Assembly (NCBI RefSeq): GCF_032884065.1
Contig: NC_088872.1
Coordinates: 36,713,902-36,777,901 of the forward strand
Length of the DNA stretch: 64,000 nt
Origin: Artemia franciscana
Lineage: Eukaryota > Arthropoda > Branchiopoda > Anostraca > Artemiidae
Direction: 5' to 3'
Numbering within the stretch: the first letter of the stretch is position 1; each line of letters begins with the position of its first letter. The notes beneath the pieces are model-generated. The model was not told where the DNA came from. It saw only the letters and a program-made list of their open reading frames with translations, and made no database searches. Made by a program: the position numbers and the translations under genes. Below, piece by piece: positions 22,258 through 64,000 of the stretch.

Positions 22258-22354
22258 CCAGAAGTAAATGAAATAAAAACAATAAAACGATTTAAATAAA
22301 AGGAACACAAAGAGACAGAACAAAAACAACATAGGCAAAACTCTACCCGGAATT

Positions 22355-57763
<35,409 letters not shown>

Positions 57764-58600
57764 CTGTGAACAAAAAAGAAGAAAAAATTACAAAGGGATC
57801 AATTAATTGCATGGATAAATTGCGGTTCTACAATCTTGATATTAAACTGTCATACTAGAAAATATGCCTAAACTAGTAAAGCTTTTGTGAATCTTTTTTT
57901 TAGTTTTGACACCAATGACCAGCAAGTTCCCATTTTTCATTTTTATATGGATGAAATTCCTGAATAAATTCACTATTCTAGGTTCATAATTCTCGAAATT
58001 TCTGTGGAGTCATTATGAGCGAAATTATCTCAGTCAGATATTATTCTGAGTGCTATCCTAAAATTATTTTTTTTCTTGATGGATTTCTCAAATATTGAAA
58101 ACCATCCAATGTCCTTAATTTAGAATCTGCGATTATTCCTTGAAAGTATTAATTAATGTCTAAAAATGATAAAATGATATTTTATTTTTTAATGGAAGGT
58201 GGTGAAACATTTGTAAATAGGCCTGAGTGAGTTTATGATACTTACAGTTCAGGCCTGATTTTATGGATTTGTCATTTATTTGTGTTTCTTCCTTGTCAAA
58301 TATTGGCTCATAGAGCAAAATAAATGAGCAATATTAATCAGTTTTCATTCAGAGTTCAAGGAGTTAACAACAAAACCAGATTTCATTTCTTTCGGATAAC
58401 ATCCATGCTTACATTTAGACAAATTGTGTAACTAACTAGTTTAAACCAAGATTGAAATAACGTTTCTCTCCCGCGTGGCTTTGAGCCAATATTGTGATTT
58501 TTTTCGAATGGTGAAAAAAAAGTCTTATTGCTAATTAACGATACTGGATCAAATCAAGGAGTGATAAAGGTTTTACATTTTGCACTTTGATAAGTTTATA
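57764..58600. other. Renalase intron 1 (proximal part)
   Basis: Begins with the exon 2 acceptor tract. I searched the - strand for a glycine-rich Rossmann exon (V-G-A-G pattern) and saw none. It probably includes the 5' UTR of LINE D towards its upper end. Confidence 0.45.
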
Positions 58601-58609
58601 AGGGTGTAA

Positions 58610-59737
58610 ATGGCAGTCCAAACACGAGAGGCCGAGAAAATGCAAAGTGCCCAGTTCTTGCAAGAAATTAATTTTAAACTGGATTTATTACCGGTGCTTT
58701 CGCAGAAAGTTAATACGATTCCTGAACTTTCGGATAGCATTGATGCCATACAAGTACAGTTAAGTAACATTATTACGCAGTTATCTAACAATGCTAAGAC
58801 AAATGATGAAATTAAAAAAGAGCTGGAAAATGTGAAATCTAACCTAGCAGTCTCTTATGAACGAGCCAACAAGCTCGAAGCAGAGCAGAAAAGAACGAAT
58901 TTAATCTTCTATAATTACACCCCTCAACAACTCGGCGATTATACTCTGAAGCAAGAAATAACGGGGTTATTAAATCGTACTATGCCGTCTCTCGGGATAA
59001 ATCGAAGTGATATACGTGACATTTTTAGATTGAAATCAGGGCCGATAGTAGTAAAGCTAAACTCGGTTGAAATCAGAGACTATATTTTAAGAAACAGCTC
59101 CGTATTAAGAAGGTTTGGTTTATCGGTGGCTCCGGATTACACAGCTATACAAAGGGAGGCCCGTAAACATTTAAAGGAAATGTTAACTACTGCGCAAAAT
59201 GATGGCCGTGATGCAAAATTACGAGGTGACAAACTATTCATCGAAGGCCGAATATTCAGGTATGATGGAAATTCAATAGTCGAGATTAAGCGTAATTTGA
59301 AGCCAGTACAAAATTCTGGTCCACCCTTTAGTGCTAGGCTCCCAAATGATCCCAATAATATTCCGATGAGGCTAGTTAGTGATGCCAGTGATAGTGATAC
59401 TGAGACATTAGTACCATCGACCACCACTCCTCAGGCAGTATCGACAGCTAAAAGACCTTCTAGTGCTATTATCAGCCCAAATGACTTGTTTCGACCAGGT
59501 ACTCGTAATGTAGCACCCAAAGGAAGCCATTCGCCAAGAAAGAAGTTTAATGATAGACATCGTGGTGGTTTTTCACGTGATTTTTATTACAATAAACACC
59601 GAAGTGAGTTAGCGGATATAAATAACCGCACTCGTGAGTATTATCATGTTGCCTTTCCCCCGACTAAGACTAGTAACGAGCAATCTCAACCAAAGGCTTG
59701 TGATGTTAACGTGCTAACAGAAGGCGTAGAAACATAG
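58610..59737 (+). CDS. LINE D ORF1 (nucleic-acid-binding coiled-coil protein)
   Basis: 375 codons ending in TAG (59735-59737). Residues ~40-95 form a heptad-like helix (IQVQLSNIITQLSNNAKTND and the following KKELENVKSNL...ANKLEAEQK). Next is a compact RRM-like segment starting RTNLIFYNYTPQQLGDYTLK, then SDIRDIFRLKSGPIVVKLNS, and a C-terminal region with QREARKHLKEMLTTAQNDGR and KLRGDKLFIEGRIFRYD. This order resembles L1-type ORF1 proteins that trimerise and bind element RNA. The last ~130 residues are basic, Ser/Thr-rich and disordered. ATG 58610 is used because the region upstream is not open with family features. ORF2 continues in the same frame after the stop. Confidence 0.85.
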   Translation: MAVQTREAEKMQSAQFLQEINFKLDLLPVLSQKVNTIPELSDSIDAIQVQLSNIITQLSNNAKTNDEIKKELENVKSNLAVSYERANKLEAEQKRTNLIFYNYTPQQLGDYTLKQEITGLLNRTMPSLGINRSDIRDIFRLKSGPIVVKLNSVEIRDYILRNSSVLRRFGLSVAPDYTAIQREARKHLKEMLTTAQNDGRDAKLRGDKLFIEGRIFRYDGNSIVEIKRNLKPVQNSGPPFSARLPNDPNNIPMRLVSDASDSDTETLVPSTTTPQAVSTAKRPSSAIISPNDLFRPGTRNVAPKGSHSPRKKFNDRHRGGFSRDFYYNKHRSELADINNRTREYYHVAFPPTKTSNEQSQPKACDVNVLTEGVET

Positions 59738-60681
59738 GATATAGAGGGCCATATACTGAGTCTAGTGTCATGGAACATACAAGGATTACGTGATAAGTTG
59801 ACCTATTTATATGACGATTTATTTTCGTTTGATGTGATTTCGCTGATTGAAACATGGAACGATTGTTCTCCTATATCACCTCTCCCCGGGTATTTCGTTG
59901 AACAGACCGTGCGTAATGTAGCAAGAAATAATAGACATTATGGTGGCATTTTGGTTTTGGTTAAAGCATCTGCTATTGACGGCTATGAGAGAATTAGTAG
60001 TAGATCTGAAAACTTGCTTTGGCTGTCTATTTATTTGAAATGTGGGAAGCAATTAATTTTGGGTGTAGTGTATATACCTCCACAGAATAGTTCGTACAAT
60101 CGAGAAAATACTTGGGAAATTTTAGGGGAAGAATTTTCGTTAATACAAGAAAGTTATAAAGATCTGGATTGTGTGTTAATGGGGGATTTCAATGCTTATA
60201 CCGGCCTGGAGGCTGAGATCCCAGATGTGTTGATCCCAGATTTAGGTGATTTTGTCCCAATTTGTTGTAGAATACCACGAAGCAACAAGGATGAAAAAAG
60301 AAAAATAAATGTATGGGGAAGAAAGCTCCTGGCGTTTTGTGGGGAACATGGTCTGATGATTGCGAATGGTAGGTTTGGGAAGGATAAGGGTAGGGGCGAG
60401 TTCACTTGCCTTTCGGGTCCAACTCCAAGTGTTGTAGATTATGTGCTAATTAATACGCAACTTGTACCTGAATCAATAAATATGGGAGTATTAGATTTAG
60501 TTGGATCTGATCATAGAGCTATTATGCTTGAGGTGAAGATTGGGCAGTTTGCGAAACACGGTTCACGACTAAGAAATTTCTATAATGCGGATTATAGAAA
60601 AATAGGTTTAGGAAAACGAATTAGAAATGATTTAACAGATAAAGATATTGAGGCATTTAGAAGGGAGCTATTGGACTCGCA

Positions 60682-60684
<3 letters not shown>
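59738..60684 (+). CDS. LINE D ORF2, endonuclease domain
   Basis: Directly follows ORF1's TAG in the same frame (DIEGHILSLVSWNIQGLRDK). No ATG precedes the domain core SWNIQGL, so translation by stop readthrough or reinitiation is implied if it is active. Catalytic features are the Glu in SLIETWND, GDFNAYTG (Asp-Asn), and SDHRAIM (Asp-His) near residue 250. All are intact for an APE-type endonuclease that nicks target DNA. The frame then runs into 80 A residues and is out of register by one base with the RT part. Confidence 0.85.

Positions 60685-60764
<80 letters not shown>
60685..60764 (+). repeat. 80-base A homopolymer inside LINE D ORF2
   Basis: Uninterrupted A from 60685 to 60764, between the endonuclease and RT parts. 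The reading frames on either side differ by one base across the tract. It is either slippage expansion of a short coding A-run or a sequencing/assembly artefact. Confidence 0.97.
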
Positions 60765-60766
<2 letters not shown>

Positions 60767-60768
60767 AT

Positions 60769-63222
60769 TTGAAAGCGTTAGAAGATAATGAAAAAGATGC
60801 ACATAGTGTAATTATGCTGTTAAATGAAATAATGGGCAGTTGTGCAGAATCATGTGGCCTAACTAAAAAATTAAAAAAGAATGAGGGATATTTTGACTTG
60901 GATTGCAAGTTAATGAAAGAAGAAGCAAAATATTTATTAAATCGTTTGAATGAATTTGATAGCGCGGAAGATCAAAGTCTAAAATTGGCTAATTATAAAG
61001 ATAAAAGAAGAGAATATAAAAGTTTAATAAAAAGAAAAAAAAAAGAGTACGAGCATAAGAAGAAACTGGATATCGCTGATGATTTTAGAAATAAAGATTT
61101 TAAAAAGTTTTGGGGCTATATAAAGAATGATAGTGGAAGGAGAAATGTTAATACCCAGGCTGTTCCGGAAGCTGATTCATGGCCTGATTACCTAAATAAT
61201 TTAGAAGGTGTTTGTGCAGATCTTCAGGAGGTAGCGCATACCCCAGAGATGGTTATTTATCCCATGAGAGAACATGATTACGATTTAGTGGGTGATGTGA
61301 ATGGCCAAGAGATTAAGTCAATATTTAAGAAGTTAAAAGGTGGTACTGCTGCGGGTGTTGATGGTATACCAATATTGTTATTTAAGAATTTTCTTTCAAT
61401 TTTGATACCGATAATTGTTCTTCTTTGTAATAAGGTGTTAAGGTCAGGGCAATGGCCAAGCGCTTGGAAGACATCATTGTTTATACCACTTTTTAAGAGA
61501 GGAAACCCGAAGGCTCATGAAAATTATCGTTTAATAGCACTTGTCCCTGCTTTAAGTAAGGTTTTGGAGAAAATATTAGATACCAGGCTTTCCAATTGGT
61601 TAAATACAAATAATTTAATACATGAGGAACAAGGAGGTTTCAGGACAGGGTATGGGACGACAGATAGTGTGTTTATTTTAAAGGCATTAATAGATAAATA
61701 TGGAAAGGGTAAAACTTGTCTTTATGTGGGATTTCTGGATCTCCATAAGGCTTTTGATAGTGTCGACAGAGAGTTATTGAAGGATGTCATGCTAAATATT
61801 GGCCTTCCCCATTCATTTGTTAGATTGATAGTGAGCATGTATACTTGTGTGAGTGGAATCATTCAAGTTGGTAATAGGTTTTCGAAGCTTTTTGATATTA
61901 AGCGGGGAGTAAAACAGGGCAGCACCCTTTCACCTAAGTTGTTTAATATTTTTATTAATGATGTTGTTAATTTTCTAGAGAATAGATGGGCTCCGAAAGT
62001 TAGCCTAGGGACTCAAAAACTATCTCTCTTATTATTTGCAGATGATATTGCTTTGGTGGCTAATAAACCGCAAGATCTACAGACTCTTTTGAATCTCATA
62101 GAAGAATATTTGCATATAAAAAAGTTAAGGCTGAATACTGAAAAGAGCGAAGTTGTTATTTTTAAAAAAAGGAAGGTTGGGGACGATGAAAAATATACGT
62201 TTAAATTTAATAATAAGGAACTATTTATAAGTAAAAGAATAAAATATTTAGGCTTTATCTTATCGGAAAATGGAAGCCTAAGGAGTCATGTTGATGAAAT
62301 AATTAAGAGAGGTAGGGTGGCCATGTCAGCTATATTTAGAAACCCGACGATAATGGGGATCAAAAACCTAAAAATGCATAAAAGAATATTTAACACAAAA
62401 ATTTTACCCGTAATAGAATATGGAGCAGAGATATGGGGTGGAGAAACGGTGCAGCAACTGGAGTCCCTTCAGCTCCAGTATTATAAAAGAGTGTTTGGTT
62501 TACATCAGACAACTCATTCACAGATTCTGAAAGGTGATATGGGCCTGTTTTCTTTAAAGCTACGTAGGTATATTTTAATGCTTAGATTCTGGTTGAAGTT
62601 AACTAAGAGTAATGAAGATAGACTAGTAAGAGTGGCATATGAAGAGATGTTGAAATGTGGTTTAAAAACCTCGTGGCCATCCCAAATTAAATCATTACTA
62701 GAAAAAGTAGGAATGCCTTATTTATGGAATAATGGTCTTTGCTCTCGCGATGTACCAGCAAATTTAGAAAGCCAGGTACGATTTATATTAGAGAGTCAGG
62801 AAATTCAGCATTGGCAAGGGCTGGTTCTTGATTCTACAACCCTACAACATTATAATCAGGCAAAACCTAGTTTTGGGGAGGAAGTTTATTTTAAACTTAA
62901 TTTACCGGCTATGATTCTACGTCGTTGGATTCAGCTTAGGGCAAATTGTCTTCCAATCCAGAACAGGCAAAAAACGTTCGACAAAAATAAAATGATAGTT
63001 GGTCCTGATAGGCGGTATCTTTGTCCTCTTTGTAAAGATGATGATGAAGACTTGGATCATTTTCTCCGGAAATGCCCGGTGCTCTTGGATTTACGGGAAA
63101 TTTATTTGCATGGGATTAATTTGATGCTTCCGGGTATTCTACAAAATAGTAACCCAACCACAATATTTCGAGTGGGAGTATATATAGAAAAATCTTTAAT
63201 AAGAAGAAAAAGTTTTATATGA
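60769..63222 (+). CDS. LINE D ORF2, reverse transcriptase and C-terminal zinc knuckle
   Basis: 817 codons with no internal stop. RT blocks: KKLKGGTAAGVDGIPILLFK, ENYRLIALVPALSKVLEKIL, EEQGGFRTGYGTTDSVFILK, FLDLHKAFDSVDRELLK (motif A Asp), VKQGSTLSPKLFNIFINDVV, LLLFADDIALVANK (catalytic Asp pair at 62041-62046) and KRIKYLGFILSENGS. The C-terminus has VIEYGAEIWGG and a CPLCKDDDEDLDHFLRKCPV zinc knuckle (CCHC). It primes reverse transcription at the nicked target. It is the best-preserved RT in the window. The listed start is only the first open codon; the protein should be fused to the endonuclease. Confidence 0.92.
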   Translation: MKALEDNEKDAHSVIMLLNEIMGSCAESCGLTKKLKKNEGYFDLDCKLMKEEAKYLLNRLNEFDSAEDQSLKLANYKDKRREYKSLIKRKKKEYEHKKKLDIADDFRNKDFKKFWGYIKNDSGRRNVNTQAVPEADSWPDYLNNLEGVCADLQEVAHTPEMVIYPMREHDYDLVGDVNGQEIKSIFKKLKGGTAAGVDGIPILLFKNFLSILIPIIVLLCNKVLRSGQWPSAWKTSLFIPLFKRGNPKAHENYRLIALVPALSKVLEKILDTRLSNWLNTNNLIHEEQGGFRTGYGTTDSVFILKALIDKYGKGKTCLYVGFLDLHKAFDSVDRELLKDVMLNIGLPHSFVRLIVSMYTCVSGIIQVGNRFSKLFDIKRGVKQGSTLSPKLFNIFINDVVNFLENRWAPKVSLGTQKLSLLLFADDIALVANKPQDLQTLLNLIEEYLHIKKLRLNTEKSEVVIFKKRKVGDDEKYTFKFNNKELFISKRIKYLGFILSENGSLRSHVDEIIKRGRVAMSAIFRNPTIMGIKNLKMHKRIFNTKILPVIEYGAEIWGGETVQQLESLQLQYYKRVFGLHQTTHSQILKGDMGLFSLKLRRYILMLRFWLKLTKSNEDRLVRVAYEEMLKCGLKTSWPSQIKSLLEKVGMPYLWNNGLCSRDVPANLESQVRFILESQEIQHWQGLVLDSTTLQHYNQAKPSFGEEVYFKLNLPAMILRRWIQLRANCLPIQNRQKTFDKNKMIVGPDRRYLCPLCKDDDEDLDHFLRKCPVLLDLREIYLHGINLMLPGILQNSNPTTIFRVGVYIEKSLIRRKSFI

Positions 63223-63376
63223 TTAATTTCTTTTGTAGTTAGATTAGGTACTTTTTGCGTTGAATTCTGTTTTTTTTTTTTTTTTGTGCGTGTTCGTACT
63301 GTTGTTAATTTCCTTGCTTGTCTGTTATTTATTTATATTTTGTGTGTATATGGCCCACGGGTTTTTGAAATACACT

Positions 63377-63398
63377 TATCTATCTATCTATCTATCTA
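63377..63398 (+). repeat. (TATC)n tail of LINE D
   Basis: About five and a half TATC units directly after the 3' UTR. Tails of short tandem repeats instead of poly-A are usual for several I- and CR1-group LINE clades. Confidence 0.85.
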
Positions 63399-63447
63399 TT
63401 AGTGTAGCAGTTGTGCTATGTAGTATTTTAATTAGTTACTAGATGTG

Positions 63448-63775
63448 GTTAGGCTGTACAAAAATGTGGTTCAATCCCACTTTCTAGGACTATAATGAAA
63501 AACAGGTTGAAATGGCCAGGGCACATTTTGCAAATGAAGGATGGCCGATTGCCAAAGATAGTATTTTTCGGCAAACTGTCTAGGGCTAAACGGAAAGGAG
63601 GTCTTCCTCGTCTGAAGTGGGAGATGTCATAAAGAAACATTTAAAGGAAATAGAAACTTTCTGGGAGGGTGTAAAGAGGGAGCCTTTGAATGGATTGAGA
63701 TGGAGGAGGAGGAACGTGCATAGCTGTGTTGGCCTCAGGTGGCTTGGTGCTGCGGTGAATTATTAGTAGTAGTAC
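63448..63775 (+). mobile_element. 5'-truncated RTE-like LINE tail
   Basis: Starts at the end of the RT C-terminus (RLYKNVVQS, then in another frame RLKWPGHILQMKDGRLPKIV) and runs into the same 3' tail as LINE A: TCTGGGAGGGTGTAAAGAGG, GATGGAGGAGGAGGAACGTG and GTGGCTTGGTGCTGCGGTGA. It is the third copy of this tail in the window. Confidence 0.8.
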
Positions 63776-63844
63776 TAGATGTACTTTGCTTATATTGTAA
63801 TTGCTTATTCCTTGCTTGTGAATGCGCTATTATTATTTGCTTAG

Positions 63845-64000
63845 GCAATCCAATTGGAAATTGATGCCTCTAAACATGGACAAGGGGCAAGAATCTCATC
63901 TAGTGGAGATATATTTGGGCATGCTTTGAGGTATCTAAGTAAACCAGAACAAAATTATTCACAACTTGAGAAAGAATTGTTTGCAATTGTCTTTAGAGTC
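63845..64000 (+). pseudogene. Ty3/Gypsy-type RNase H fragment, cut by the window end
   Basis: 52 open codons: AIQLEIDASKHGQGARISSS then GDIFGHALRYLSKPEQNYSQ and EKELFAIVF. These match the RNase H domain after RT in Ty3/Gypsy pol: the catalytic Asp in ID(A)S and Glu in EKEL are present. The usual -SR-L at ALRYLSK is altered. Upstream coding is missing: the fragment begins right after TTATTATTTGCTTAG, which resembles a splice acceptor but may simply be a truncation point. The rest lies beyond 64000. Confidence 0.85.

Larger units (their letters stand above)
58601..63402 (+). mobile_element. LINE D, nearly intact two-ORF retrotransposon
   Basis: An L1-ORF1p-like ORF1 (58610-59737), then ORF2 with endonuclease (59765-60684) and RT plus C-terminal zinc knuckle (60775-63222), a ~150-bp 3' UTR and a (TATC)n tail at 63377-63398. 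Catalytic boxes are intact, unlike LINEs A-C, so the insertion is young. Defects or curiosities are a single TAG between ORF1 and ORF2 and an A80 tract within ORF2. It is antisense to renalase, in intron 1 if exon 1 lies beyond 64000. The clade is uncertain; the microsatellite tail argues for an I/CR1-group type rather than RTE or L1. Confidence 0.88.

Noticed and set aside
57764..58600. First exon of renalase
   Set aside because: No glycine-rich FAD-binding motif ending in a G with a GT donor was found on the - strand here or between 63223 and 64000.
60657..60908. Poly-Phe frame on the - strand
   Set aside because: It is the complement of the A80 tract.

Overview
The window looks like nuclear DNA from an intron-rich, repeat-rich animal, most plausibly an arthropod. 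I lean towards a branchiopod crustacean such as Artemia because several dispersed repeats look familiar from that group, but that is memory-based inference. There are no prokaryotic gene layouts. Coding DNA occurs as short exons with GT/AG borders, and most long open frames belong to retrotransposons or a Helitron.

Two host genes can be supported. On the + strand, two exons (1998-2265 and 6602-7256) join in phase to give the C-terminal ~307 residues of an unrecognised, tyrosine-rich, probably disordered protein. Its ~4.3 kb intron holds a decayed repeat-containing coding region and a dispersed repeat. On the - strand, six exons between 57763 and 22355 join without one phase conflict into ~302 residues of renalase (FAD-dependent NAD(P)H-isomer oxidase). 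Only the exon for the N-terminal Rossmann/FAD segment was not found, and it probably lies beyond 64000. The renalase introns (12, 7.5, 6.5, 4.7 and 3.8 kb) are filled with mobile elements.

Layout: 1-7.5 kb, + strand gene. 7.5-13.6 kb, non-coding with small inverted-repeat elements and a tandem duplication. 13.6-18.3 kb, a broken Helitron (Rep HUH plus Pif1-type helicase) with an internal 482-bp duplication. 18.8-21.9 kb, a dispersed repeat, a (TA)n tract and RTE-like LINE A with catalytic deletions. 22.3-57.8 kb, renalase with LINE B (22.8-26.3 kb), a minus-strand LINE fragment (27.4-27.9 kb), a decayed ~114-bp tandem array, hAT-type MITEs, a hairpin-rich inverted-repeat element, a 679-bp tandem duplication, a Tc1/mariner-like foldback, a tRNA-derived SINE, LINE C (46.3-51.0 kb, itself hit by a nested repeat) and long dispersed repeats (51.7-54.7 kb). 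58.6-63.4 kb, a nearly intact LINE D whose ORF1 and ORF2 share one frame separated by a single TAG, with an 80-A run inside ORF2. 63.4-64 kb, an RTE LINE tail and the start of a Ty3/Gypsy RNase H fragment.

I did not find a clearly new biological system. The most unusual items are LINE D's one-stop ORF1/ORF2 arrangement, a CCCH zinc-finger frame apparently belonging to LINE C's ORF1, the fold-back junction inside the Helitron, and hairpin-bearing dispersed repeats of unknown class.
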